64,000 bases of DNA from Mycobacterium bourgelatii. GTDB lineage: Bacteria > Actinomycetota > Actinomycetes > Mycobacteriales > Mycobacteriaceae. Position numbers and translations under genes: made by a program. Positions 1-8,410 of this stretch are shown here, in pieces; within the stretch, counting starts at the first letter, position 1; every line of letters begins with the position of its first letter. The stretch is from NCBI RefSeq assembly GCF_010723575.1, contig NZ_BLKZ01000001.1, forward strand, positions 2,728,001 through 2,792,000, in the 5' to 3' direction. A model generated the notes under the pieces. It saw only the letters and a program-made list of their open reading frames with translations. It ran no database searches and had not been told where the DNA came from.

Positions 1-498
1 CCCGTGATCTCCACGATGGCCGACCAGCAGCAGATCGTCGCAGGCGAGGCCGATCTCGGCGGCACCATGCGCCTGGGCGCCTACCCAGCGGTGCTGGAGG
101 CGGATTCGATTGTGGCCCAGGCATATCAAGCGACGCAGGTGTCCGAGCGGCATCGGCACCGCTACGAGGTCAACAACGCCTACCGGGACAAGATCGCCGA
201 AAGCGGGCTGCGGTTTTCCGGCACCTCACCCGACGGGCATCTGGTCGAGTTCGTCGAATATCCGCCAGAACAGCACCCGTTCGTCGTCGGCACCCAGGCC
301 CATCCGGAACTGAAGAGCCGGCCGACGCGCCCGCATCCGCTGTTCGTGGCCTTTGTCGGTGCGGCAATCGACTACAAGGAGGCGGAGTTGCTGCCCGTCG
401 AGATCCCCGAGCAGCACGCGTCCAACGGCACCGAGCTGAGGGATAACCATCGAGAGGAAGAGGCGCAGCCGCTTCCTGAACCCGCTACTCGTGGCTGA
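1..498 (+). CDS. pyrG: CTP synthase, C-terminal part (cut by window start)
   Basis: C-terminal piece of CTP synthase, which makes CTP from UTP, ATP and glutamine in the cytosol. The frame is open from base 1, so the gene begins outside the window. Visible is the end of the class I glutamine amidotransferase domain: the stretch RHRHRYEVNN and the HPELKSRP block that carries the catalytic His and Glu. An acidic, low-complexity tail follows, as is common in mycobacterial PyrG. The nucleophilic Cys lies upstream of the window. It overlaps the start of the NUDIX gene by 8 bases, suggesting co-transcription. The identification is firm. Confidence 0.95.
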   Translation, partial: PVISTMADQQQIVAGEADLGGTMRLGAYPAVLEADSIVAQAYQATQVSERHRHRYEVNNAYRDKIAESGLRFSGTSPDGHLVEFVEYPPEQHPFVVGTQAHPELKSRPTRPHPLFVAFVGAAIDYKEAELLPVEIPEQHASNGTELRDNHREEEAQPLPEPATRG

Positions 499-1114
499 CC
501 ACATCTTCGAAACCGTTTCGTCCGAAACCCTCTATCAGGGAGCGATTTTCGCGCTGCGCCGGGACCAGGTGCGGATGCCGGGCGGCACCATCGCAGCGCG
601 CGAAGTGGTAGAGCACTACGGTGCGGTGGCCATCGTAGCGATGGACGAAGAGAACAGAATCCCGCTGATCTACCAATACCGGCACACGTGCGGCCACCGA
701 CTTTGGGAACTGCCCGCCGGCCTGCTCGACGTCGGCGGAGAGCATCCGCACGTGACGGCACAGCGTGAACTGCAGGAGGAGGCGGGCCTCAAGGCCAGTA
801 ATTGGCAGGTACTCGTCGACCTCAATACCGCGCCAGGATTCAGCGACGAGTCCGTGCGGGTCTACCTCGCGACGGGGCTCGACGAGGTGGACCGCCCCGA
901 GGCGCACCACGAAGAGGCCGACATGACGATGCGGTGGTACCCCATCGCCGAGGCGGCGGGGCTGGTGCTGACCGGCGATATCGTCAATTCCATTGCTGTT
1001 GCCGGGATTTTGGCCGCCCACGCGGTGCTCAGCGGTTTCGCGCAACCACGCCCGCTGGATACCCCGTGGCCGGACAGGCCGACGTCGTTCGCCGCGCGCA
1101 AGGCCGCGCAATGA
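491..1114 (+). CDS. NUDIX hydrolase, ADP-ribose pyrophosphatase type
   Basis: 207-aa NUDIX enzyme, most like the mycobacterial ADP-ribose pyrophosphatase (Rv1700 type) that splits ADP-ribose to AMP and ribose-5-phosphate. The NUDIX box lies at about residues 76-100, ending in RELQEEAGL, which holds the metal-binding glutamates. The WELPAG motif just before it is typical of the ADP-ribose subgroup. The start is a GTG inside the 3' end of pyrG, and the stop overlaps the xerD start (ATGA), so the genes are probably translationally coupled. Substrate assignment rests on gene order and family resemblance. Confidence 0.9.
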   Translation: MADHIFETVSSETLYQGAIFALRRDQVRMPGGTIAAREVVEHYGAVAIVAMDEENRIPLIYQYRHTCGHRLWELPAGLLDVGGEHPHVTAQRELQEEAGLKASNWQVLVDLNTAPGFSDESVRVYLATGLDEVDRPEAHHEEADMTMRWYPIAEAAGLVLTGDIVNSIAVAGILAAHAVLSGFAQPRPLDTPWPDRPTSFAARKAAQ

Positions 1115-2055
1115 CGGCGGCGCTGACGCTGGAATCCCAGCTGCAGGGCTATCTGGACCACCTGACCATCGAGCGGGGCGTGGCGGCGAACACGCTGAGC
1201 TCTTACCGGCGCGATCTGCGCCGCTACCTCAAGCACCTGTCCGATCGGGGAATCAGCGATCTGAACACGGTCGGGGAGGACGACGTCAGCGAATTCCTGA
1301 TGGCGCTGCGGCGCGGGGATCCCGAATCGGGAACGCCTGCGCTGTCGGCGGTTTCGGCGGCGCGGGCACTCATTGCGGTGCGAGGGCTGCATCGGTTCGC
1401 CGCCGCCGAAGGCCTGGCCGACGTTGACGTGGCGCGGGCCGTGCGCCCCCCGACTCCCGGCCGGCGGCTGCCCAAGAGCCTGACGGTCGACGAGGTGTTG
1501 GCCTTGTTGGAGGCCGCCGGGGGAGACAACGCGGCCGACGGCCCGCTGACACTGCGCAACCGGGCGTTGTTGGAGCTGCTGTACTCCACCGGAGCACGCA
1601 TTTCCGAGGCCGTCGGCCTCGACGTCGACGACATCGACACCCAAGCTCGGTCCGCGTTGTTGCGCGGCAAGGGCGGTAAGCAGCGACTGGTGCCCGTAGG
1701 CCGACCGGCCGTCGCGGCATTGGACGCCTACCTGGTCCGCGGCCGACCCGATCTGGCGCGTCGCGGCCGCGGCACGCCCGCCATCTTTCTCAATGCGCGC
1801 GGTGGCCGGTTGTCGCGGCAGAGCGCCTGGCAGGTGCTGCAGGATGCCGCCGAACGTGCGGGCATCACCGCGGGTGTGTCGCCGCACATGTTGCGGCATT
1901 CGTTCGCCACACACTTGTTGGAGGGCGGCGCCGATGTCCGGGTGGTTCAGGAATTACTGGGCCACGCCTCGGTGACCACGACGCAGATCTACACCCTCGT
2001 CACCGTGCACGCGCTGCGTGAGGTGTGGGCAGGCGCGCATCCGCGCGCCCGCTAG
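1111..2055 (+). CDS. xerD: Site-specific tyrosine recombinase XerD
   Basis: 314-aa tyrosine recombinase that, with XerC, resolves chromosome dimers at dif near division. The N-terminal SAM-like core-binding domain covers about residues 5-95. The catalytic domain shows R163 (TGARISEA), a Lys near 187-190, H259-x2-R262 (HMLRHS), H285 (LGHAS) and the nucleophile Y294 (QIYT). The start ATG overlaps the NUDIX stop by 4 bases; a longer upstream reading exists but would overlap the NUDIX gene deeply. It converges with the methyltransferase gene, overlapping by 4 bases. Its place between NUDIX and the scp block fits mycobacterial xerD rather than a mobile integrase. Confidence 0.95.
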   Translation: MTAALTLESQLQGYLDHLTIERGVAANTLSSYRRDLRRYLKHLSDRGISDLNTVGEDDVSEFLMALRRGDPESGTPALSAVSAARALIAVRGLHRFAAAEGLADVDVARAVRPPTPGRRLPKSLTVDEVLALLEAAGGDNAADGPLTLRNRALLELLYSTGARISEAVGLDVDDIDTQARSALLRGKGGKQRLVPVGRPAVAALDAYLVRGRPDLARRGRGTPAIFLNARGGRLSRQSAWQVLQDAAERAGITAGVSPHMLRHSFATHLLEGGADVRVVQELLGHASVTTTQIYTLVTVHALREVWAGAHPRAR

Positions 2056-2804
2056 CCCAGGTAGTCGGACTCCAACACCAGGTCGGACATCATGGTCTGG
2101 TACTCCACATGAGTCTTGTGCTCGACGGTGTTCCATAACTTGCCCTGCTGCTCGCGCATATAGGCGCGGTACTTGGGTGCGCCCGGGATTCGGACATTGT
2201 CGGCGACGACGATCGAGCCCGGGTGTAGCCAACCGCGGTCCACGATGCTCTGCAGGTCGGGCAGGTACGCGTTTTTGTCGTGGTCGAGGAACACGAAATC
2301 GAGTGCGCCACTGGAAAATCCGTGTTCGATGGCCAGTGTGTCCAGGGTGCGCCCACCGTCGCCGATGGTGCCGACGACACACGTCACTCGGTCAGCCACC
2401 CCGGCATGGGCCCAAATCTGCCGGGCATTGACGGCGTTGGCCTCGGCGAGCTCGACCGAAAAAATCTTCGCCTTCGGCGCCGCCCGGGCGATCCGCAGCG
2501 CGCCGTAGCCGACGTAGGTGCCTAGCTCGAGGACCAGCGACGGATCGGCGCGGCGCACGGCGGCGTCGAGGATGAGGCCCTTCTCGTCGCCGACGTTCAT
2601 CAAGATCGACTTGTCGTAGGCGTACTTGTCGATGGTTGCCAGCACGTCGTCAATGTCGCCGCGTTTTGCGTTCCTGAGCACGTAGTCGACCGCGGCCGCT
2701 TCGCGCCCATCGCCGATCTGGCCGGTCGTGGTGACGTTGCGGACTCCGGTGGCCATTCGCCACACCGACCACCGCAGGAGGGGTATGCGCCGCTTGAGGT
2801 CCAT
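2052..2804 (-). CDS. SAM-dependent O-methyltransferase (catechol O-methyltransferase-like)
   Basis: 250-aa class I SAM methyltransferase of the catechol O-methyltransferase-like family. The SAM-binding motif I is LELGTYVGYG (about residues 92-101), followed by the acidic motif FSVELAE and the metal-binding-type stretch FLDHDKNAY. It lies opposite to its neighbours, between xerD and sulP, as in M. tuberculosis (Rv1703c position). Its substrate is unknown. The start ATG at 2804 is the first good one; the N-terminal 40 residues are basic and outside the core fold. Confidence 0.85.
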   Translation of the reverse strand: MDLKRRIPLLRWSVWRMATGVRNVTTTGQIGDGREAAAVDYVLRNAKRGDIDDVLATIDKYAYDKSILMNVGDEKGLILDAAVRRADPSLVLELGTYVGYGALRIARAAPKAKIFSVELAEANAVNARQIWAHAGVADRVTCVVGTIGDGGRTLDTLAIEHGFSSGALDFVFLDHDKNAYLPDLQSIVDRGWLHPGSIVVADNVRIPGAPKYRAYMREQQGKLWNTVEHKTHVEYQTMMSDLVLESDYLG

Positions 2805-3002
2805 GGGAACCCACGATAGCCACGCGACTGCATCGTGGCTTTGGCAGTCTTGTCGGCTTGCCGCTTTCCCTGTGGGTTCCGAGTTGCTGGACCGGTGTCG
2901 TTTAAGGCAAGGTTTAAGGAGGTGCGCCGGGAAGATCTGGTCGGCAGCTTGGCCCGAGTGGGGTCGGGCTTTGAGTTTGCTAACTAGAAGGTGCCGTTAT
3001 TG

Positions 3003-4484
3003 ATGCTTCGCCGTATCTCCAATGAGCTTCTATCCGGCGTGGCGGTGGCCATTGTTGCCTTGCCGTTGGCCATCGCGTTCGGAATCACCGCGACGGGAAC
3101 CTCCGAAGGTGCGCTCATCGGGCTTTATGGCGCCATCTTTGCCGGGTTTTTCGCGGCTGTGTTCGGTGGCACGCCCGCCCAGGTGACCGGTCCCACCGGC
3201 CCTATCACCGTCGTCGCAACGGCGACCATCGCGGCCCACGGGCTAGAGGCCGGCTTCGTCGCGTTCATCTTGGCCGGCCTGTTCCAGATCCTGTTCGGGG
3301 TCTGCCGCATCGGTTCGCTCATCCGGTACATACCGCACCCGGTGATCTCGGGATTCATGGGCGGCATCGCGCTCATCATCATGGGAAGCCAGCTGGGACA
3401 GGTACGTAGCAGCTTCCTGTTAGTCGCCATAACACTTGTTCTTCTGGTGCTGTCGGGCCGGCTGATCAAACTGATTCCGCCGAGCCTGCTGGTGCTTCTC
3501 CTCGTTACCGCGGTGTTGCCGCTGGTTCAGCATTGGTTGCAAGACATCCGCATCGGACCGGTCTGGATCAACAGGACGGTGGACTACATCGGCAAGATTC
3601 CGGAGGCTATGCCGGCGTTGCACATACCGGAACTCAGCGGATCGGTGATTGTGAAGGTGTTGCTGTCCGCGTTTGCCATCGGTCTTCTCGGATCGATCGA
3701 CTCGCTGTTGACGTCGGTCGTCATGGACAACATCACCGGCACCCGCCACCGCAGCAACAAAGAACTGATCGGCCAAGGCATCGGAAATATCGCCGCCGGT
3801 CTGTTCGGCGGGTTGGCCAGCGCGGGCGCGACCGTGCGCTCGGTGGTCAACGTCCGAAACGGTGGCCGGACCGCGCTCTCGGCAGCAACGCACAGCGTCG
3901 TGCTGCTTATCTTGGTCGCCGGACTGGGGGCTGCGGTGGCATACATCCCGCTAGCCGTACTGGCCGGGATTCTGATACTCACCGCGGTCGGCATGTTCGA
4001 CTGGGAGGCCATGCGGAAAATCCACGTGTCGCCCAAGGGGGACGTCGTGGTGCTCTTCACGACGATGGCCATCACGGTCCTCGTCGACCTCACCGTGGCG
4101 GTGGCGACCGGCATAGTGATGTCGTTGATCATCCATGCGGTGCGATGCCGACAGCGCAAAGCCACGATCACAAAAGACAGCGACGGCGTGTATCGGATCG
4201 ACGGCCCGCTGTCCTTCCTGTCTGCCGACGGGGTGTTCAGCAGCCTGCGCGAGAAAGGCGAGGACATCGCGCTGAACTTGGACGGTGTCACCTACCTGGA
4301 CACCTCCGGCGCTCGCGCCCTGCTGTACTTCCTCGACCATGCCGAGATGGATGGCTTTGAGGTCACCATCCCCGAGATTCCGGCGCACCTGGAGAACCAG
4401 CTGCTGGCACTTGCACACGACGAGCAACGCGAGAAGCTCGCGGCCATGATCCGACCGGCGCGACCAAGCCCGAACAAGCTCTGA
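3003..4484 (+). CDS. SulP-family anion transporter with STAS domain
   Basis: About 493-aa SLC26/SulP membrane transporter, probably for sulfate or bicarbonate. The first 390 residues are a run of hydrophobic helices with the family signature region near GSIDSLLTSVVMDN. The C-terminal 90 residues form a cytoplasmic STAS domain with NLDGVTYLDTSG. I place the start at ATG 3003 because a GAAGG ribosome site lies at about 2985-2989; an in-frame GTG at 2991 would sit almost on that site. In M. tuberculosis the same position holds Rv1707. Ion specificity cannot be read from sequence. Confidence 0.9.
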   Translation: MLRRISNELLSGVAVAIVALPLAIAFGITATGTSEGALIGLYGAIFAGFFAAVFGGTPAQVTGPTGPITVVATATIAAHGLEAGFVAFILAGLFQILFGVCRIGSLIRYIPHPVISGFMGGIALIIMGSQLGQVRSSFLLVAITLVLLVLSGRLIKLIPPSLLVLLLVTAVLPLVQHWLQDIRIGPVWINRTVDYIGKIPEAMPALHIPELSGSVIVKVLLSAFAIGLLGSIDSLLTSVVMDNITGTRHRSNKELIGQGIGNIAAGLFGGLASAGATVRSVVNVRNGGRTALSAATHSVVLLILVAGLGAAVAYIPLAVLAGILILTAVGMFDWEAMRKIHVSPKGDVVVLFTTMAITVLVDLTVAVATGIVMSLIIHAVRCRQRKATITKDSDGVYRIDGPLSFLSADGVFSSLREKGEDIALNLDGVTYLDTSGARALLYFLDHAEMDGFEVTIPEIPAHLENQLLALAHDEQREKLAAMIRPARPSPNKL

Positions 4485-4595
4485 CTTGCCGGCAGGCCAT
4501 ATTTGCCCGCGGGTCGTCCGGCGCTGGCGCACCTAGCCGTTAGACTTTCCTGCGATGTTCATCCTGCCGCTCGTCACCAAGCGCCGCGACCGGGC

Positions 4596-5459
4596 ATGAC
4601 CGACAAACCCGCCAGCGGCGTCGAGCTCGGTCTCACGGGCCGGCCGCCACGGGCGATCCCCGATCCCGCACCCCGAACGACGCACGGCCCGGCCAAGGTC
4701 GTCGCGATGTGCAACCAGAAGGGCGGCGTCGGAAAGACCACGTCGACAATCAATCTGGGCGCCGCGCTCGCCGAACAGGGGCGTCGTGTGCTGCTGGTGG
4801 ATCTGGACCCGCAAGGCGCCCTGTCCGCGGGCCTGGGGGTTCCGCACTACGAGCTGGACAAGACCGTGCACAACCTGCTGGTCGACCCTCGGGTTTCCAT
4901 CGACGACGTGTTGCTGCACACCCGCGTGAAGAACATGGACCTGGTGCCCAGCAACATCGATCTGTCCGCCGCGGAGATTCAGCTGGTGAACGAGGTTGGT
5001 CGGGAACAGACGGTGGCCCGGGCCATTTACCCCGTGCTGGACCGCTACGACTACGTGCTGATCGACTGCCAGCCCTCGCTCGGCCTGCTCACGGTCAATG
5101 GGCTGGCCTGCGCCGACGGCGTGGTCATCCCCACCGAATGCGAGTTCTTCTCGCTGCGTGGGCTGGCCCTGCTCACCGATACCGTCGACAAGGTGCACGA
5201 CCGGCTCAACCCGCGACTGCGGATCAGCGGCATCCTGATCACCCGCTACGACCCGCGGACCGTCAACTCCCGTGAGGTCATGGCCCGGGTCGTGGAGCGG
5301 TTCGGTGACCTAGTGTTCGACACCGTGATCACCCGCACGGTCCGCTTCCCCGAGACCAGCGTCGCCGGCGAGCCCATCACCACCTGGGCCCCCAAGTCCA
5401 GCGGTGCCATCGCCTACCGCGCGCTGGCTCGCGAATTCATCCACCGATTCGGCGTGTGA
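4596..5459 (+). CDS. ParA/Soj-family ATPase
   Basis: ParA-type ATPase of the deviant Walker A class (KGGVGKTT), found here next to the condensin genes scpA and scpB. Such proteins drive DNA or protein-complex positioning on the nucleoid. The Walker A' LLVDLDPQG and the downstream DCQPSLG motif are present. I chose ATG 4596, giving 287 aa; an in-frame GTG at 4503 would add 31 residues with no sign of homology. The stop overlaps the scpA start (GTGA). This is the second-site ParA (Rv1708-like), not the oriC-linked parA. No partner parB is adjacent. Confidence 0.9.
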   Translation: MTDKPASGVELGLTGRPPRAIPDPAPRTTHGPAKVVAMCNQKGGVGKTTSTINLGAALAEQGRRVLLVDLDPQGALSAGLGVPHYELDKTVHNLLVDPRVSIDDVLLHTRVKNMDLVPSNIDLSAAEIQLVNEVGREQTVARAIYPVLDRYDYVLIDCQPSLGLLTVNGLACADGVVIPTECEFFSLRGLALLTDTVDKVHDRLNPRLRISGILITRYDPRTVNSREVMARVVERFGDLVFDTVITRTVRFPETSVAGEPITTWAPKSSGAIAYRALAREFIHRFGV

Positions 5460-6283
5460 ACGGCGTCCCGATCAGCCCGGAGAAAGATCAGGCGGCATCC
5501 GAGAGTGGCTTCCAGGTCCGGCTGAGCAACTTCGAGGGGCCGTTCGACCTGCTGCTGCAGCTGATCTTCGCGCACCGCCTCGACGTGACCGAAGTGGCGC
5601 TGCACCAGGTAACCGACGACTTCATCGCCTACACCAAGTCGATCGGTGCCCAGTTGGAGCTCGAGGAGACGACGGCGTTCCTGGTGGTCGCCGCGACCCT
5701 GCTCGACCTGAAAGCCGCTCGGTTGCTGCCAGCGGCGCAGGTCGAAGACGAGGAAGACCTGGCGCTGCTCGAGGTCCGGGACCTGCTCTTTGCGCGGTTG
5801 CTGCAGTACCGGGCGTTCAAGCACGTCGCGGAGATGTTCGCCGAGTTGGAGGCGAACGCAATGCGCAGCTACCCGCGCGCGGTGTCGCTGGAAGACCGCT
5901 TCGCAGACTTGCTGCCCGAGGTGATGCTGGGCGTCGACGTCGAGCGGTTCGCACAGATCGCCGCGGTCGCGTTCACGCCGCGTCCGGTGCCGACGGTGGG
6001 TCTCGGGCACTTGCACGAGCAGGTGGTCTCGGTTCCCGAGCAGGCAAAACGCATTTTGGAGATCCTCGAGGCGCGTGGCACTGGCCAGTGGGCAACGTTT
6101 TCCGAGCTCGTCGCGGACTGCGCGGCGCCCGTGGAGATCGTCGGCCGCTTTCTGGCGCTGCTCGAGCTGTACCGGTCGCGGGCGGTAGCATTCGACCAGT
6201 CAGAGCCCCTTGGCGTGCTCCAGGTTTCGTGGACGGGGGAACGACCTAGTCACGAGGCCTTGGTAGAAGTGCGAGACCATTAA
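5456..6283 (+). CDS. scpA: Segregation and condensation protein A
   Basis: 275-aa kleisin subunit that bridges SMC heads with ScpB in the bacterial condensin complex. The N-terminal motif FEGPFDLLLQLI (about residues 24-35) is the ScpA hallmark that contacts the SMC neck. A Glu-rich helical middle and a C-terminal winged-helix region follow. The start GTG overlaps the parA stop, and the stop codon overlaps the scpB start (TAATG), so ScpA and ScpB are likely made in a fixed ratio. Confidence 0.95.
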   Translation: MNGVPISPEKDQAASESGFQVRLSNFEGPFDLLLQLIFAHRLDVTEVALHQVTDDFIAYTKSIGAQLELEETTAFLVVAATLLDLKAARLLPAAQVEDEEDLALLEVRDLLFARLLQYRAFKHVAEMFAELEANAMRSYPRAVSLEDRFADLLPEVMLGVDVERFAQIAAVAFTPRPVPTVGLGHLHEQVVSVPEQAKRILEILEARGTGQWATFSELVADCAAPVEIVGRFLALLELYRSRAVAFDQSEPLGVLQVSWTGERPSHEALVEVRDH

Positions 6284-6978
6284 TGACCGACCAGTCGCCC
6301 GTTCATGAGCTGGGCAGTGCCCTTCCGGACATCGCTGAGCCGGCCGAGCTCGATCCCGATGAGCTGGGTCGGGTGCTGGAGGCACTCCTGCTGGTGGTGG
6401 ACACCCCGGTGTCCGCCGAAGCGCTGGCCACCGCGACCGAGCAGCCGGTCTACCGGATCGAGGCCAAATTGCGGCTGATGGCCGAGGAACTCACCGAACG
6501 TGACAGCGGCATCGACCTGCGCCAGACCGGCGAGGGCTGGCGCCTCTACACGCGCGCGCGGTTCGCGCCGTACGTCGAGAAGCTGTTGCTGGACGGCACG
6601 CGGACCAAGCTGACCCGGGCCGCCCTGGAGACCCTGGCCGTGGTGGCCTACCGCCAGCCGGTCACGCGGGCCAGGGTCAGCGCGGTGCGGGGCGTCAACG
6701 TCGACGCTGTCATGCGCACGCTGTTGGCGCGCGGCCTGATCACCGAGGTCGGCACCGACGAGGACACCGGGGCGACGACTTTCGCCACCACCGACCTGTT
6801 CCTGGAGCGGTTGGGGCTGTCGTCGTTGTCCGACCTACCCGACATAGCGCCGCTGCTTCCCGATGTCGACACGATCGACGACCTGAGCGAATCCCTGGAC
6901 AGTGAGCCACGTTTCCGCAAACTCGCCGGTGGCTCGACCAGCGATGAATCCCTGACCTTCGATGTGGACCACGATTGA
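6283..6978 (+). CDS. scpB: Segregation and condensation protein B
   Basis: 231-aa ScpB, the winged-helix partner of ScpA in SMC-ScpAB. The core LEALLLVVDTPVSAEALA and the second winged helix with LETLAVVAYRQPVTRARVSAVRG (shortened: LAVVAYRQPVTR, about residues 125-136) are diagnostic. The 50-residue tail after the core is acidic and poorly conserved. Start and stop are both in overlapping junctions with scpA and rluB. Confidence 0.95.
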   Translation: MTDQSPVHELGSALPDIAEPAELDPDELGRVLEALLLVVDTPVSAEALATATEQPVYRIEAKLRLMAEELTERDSGIDLRQTGEGWRLYTRARFAPYVEKLLLDGTRTKLTRAALETLAVVAYRQPVTRARVSAVRGVNVDAVMRTLLARGLITEVGTDEDTGATTFATTDLFLERLGLSSLSDLPDIAPLLPDVDTIDDLSESLDSEPRFRKLAGGSTSDESLTFDVDHD

Positions 6979-7730
6979 TGATCGAGTCTGACGAAACCCG
7001 CGGCACTCGGCTGCAGAAAGTCTTGTCCCAGGCCGGAATTGCGTCGCGCCGAGCCGCGGAGAAGCTGATCATCGAGGGCCGCGTCGAGGTCGACGGCCAA
7101 GTGGTCACCGAGTTGGGAACCCGGGTGGATCCCGATGTCTCGGTGATCAAGGTCGACGGGGCGCGGGTGGTCGTCGACGACTCGTTGGTCTATCTCGCGC
7201 TGAACAAGCCGCGCGGCATGCACTCGACCATGTCCGACGATCGTGGCCGACCTTGCATCGGTGACTTGATCGAACGAAAAGTCCGTGGCACCAAGAAGCT
7301 GTTTCACGTCGGGCGTTTGGACGCCGATACCGAGGGGCTGATCCTGCTGACCAATGACGGGGAGCTGGCGCATCGGCTGATGCACCCGTCCCATGAGGTA
7401 CCCAAGACATACCTTGCGACGGTGACAGGGACCGTGCCGCGTGGCGTCGGCAAGAAACTGCGCGCGGGCATCGATTTGGACGACGGGCCCGTGCGGGTCG
7501 ATGATTTCGCGGTGGTAGACGCGATTCCGGGGAAGACGTTGGTGCGGGTCACGTTGCACGAGGGACGCAATCGCATTGTGCGCCGCATGCTGGCGGCGGT
7601 GGGGCATCCGGTGGAAGCGCTGGTGCGCACCGACATCGGAGCGGTGTCGCTGGGCAAGCAGCGTCCGGGTAGCGTTCGTGCCTTGCGACTGGACGAGATT
7701 GGGCAACTGTATAAGGCGGTCGGACTGTGA
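6978..7730 (+). CDS. rluB: Ribosomal large subunit pseudouridine synthase B
   Basis: 250-aa RsuA/RluB-type pseudouridine synthase acting on 23S rRNA. An S4 RNA-binding domain (about residues 10-70, RLQKVLSQAGIASRR) precedes the catalytic domain with the Asp-bearing motif HVGRLDADTEGLILLTNDG. It sits between scpB and cmk, the usual mycobacterial order. A TTG three bases upstream is possible, but ATG 6978, which overlaps the scpB stop (TGATG), is the simpler start. Confidence 0.93.
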   Translation: MIESDETRGTRLQKVLSQAGIASRRAAEKLIIEGRVEVDGQVVTELGTRVDPDVSVIKVDGARVVVDDSLVYLALNKPRGMHSTMSDDRGRPCIGDLIERKVRGTKKLFHVGRLDADTEGLILLTNDGELAHRLMHPSHEVPKTYLATVTGTVPRGVGKKLRAGIDLDDGPVRVDDFAVVDAIPGKTLVRVTLHEGRNRIVRRMLAAVGHPVEALVRTDIGAVSLGKQRPGSVRALRLDEIGQLYKAVGL

Positions 7731-8410
7731 CGGGCATGGTCGTGGCGATCGATGGCCCGGCTGGCACCGGGAAATCTTCTGTTTCAAGGGGATTGGCCCG
7801 TGGGCTGGGTGCCAGGTTCTTGGACACTGGGGCGATGTACCGGATGGTGACACTGGCGGTGATGCGCGCCGGAGTTGATCCGGAGGATCCCGAGGCGGTC
7901 GGGGACGTCGCGTCGACGGTTGAATTGTCGGTCGGATACGACCCGGACACCAGCAGCTTTTTCCTTGCGGGAGAGGATGTTTCGGCCCAGATTCGTGGTG
8001 ACGATGTAACCCGGAATGTGTCGGCGGTGTCGGCGGTACCTTCGGTGCGTACCCGGTTGGTCGACATCCAGCGCGCGATGGCGGAGGGACCGGGCGACAT
8101 CGTGGTCGAAGGTCGCGACATCGGGACGGTGGTGTTCCCCGATGCGCCGGTGAAAATCTTTCTCACCGCATCTCCCGAGACCCGCGCCCAGCGGCGCAAC
8201 GCCCAGAACATCGCGGCGGGTCTGGCCGACAACTATGAGGGAGTGCTCGCCGACGTGCGCCGACGCGATCACTTGGACTCCACCCGACTGGTGTCACCGC
8301 TGCGGCCGGCTTCCGACGCGGTGGTCGTCGACACCAGCGACATGACTGAGGCCCAGGTGATCGACCATCTGGTGGATTTGGTCAAGCAACGTACTGGGGC
8401 GATGTCATGA
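7727..8410 (+). CDS. cmk: Cytidylate kinase
   Basis: 227-aa CMP/dCMP kinase, which phosphorylates CMP and dCMP with ATP. The P-loop is IDGPAGTGKSS at about residues 8-18. The CMP-binding motifs FLDTGAMYR and VVEGRDIGTVVFPDA follow, with the lid region ETRAQRR. The start is a GTG overlapping the rluB stop, and the stop overlaps the der start, so translation is coupled through the block. Confidence 0.95.
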   Translation: MTGMVVAIDGPAGTGKSSVSRGLARGLGARFLDTGAMYRMVTLAVMRAGVDPEDPEAVGDVASTVELSVGYDPDTSSFFLAGEDVSAQIRGDDVTRNVSAVSAVPSVRTRLVDIQRAMAEGPGDIVVEGRDIGTVVFPDAPVKIFLTASPETRAQRRNAQNIAAGLADNYEGVLADVRRRDHLDSTRLVSPLRPASDAVVVDTSDMTEAQVIDHLVDLVKQRTGAMS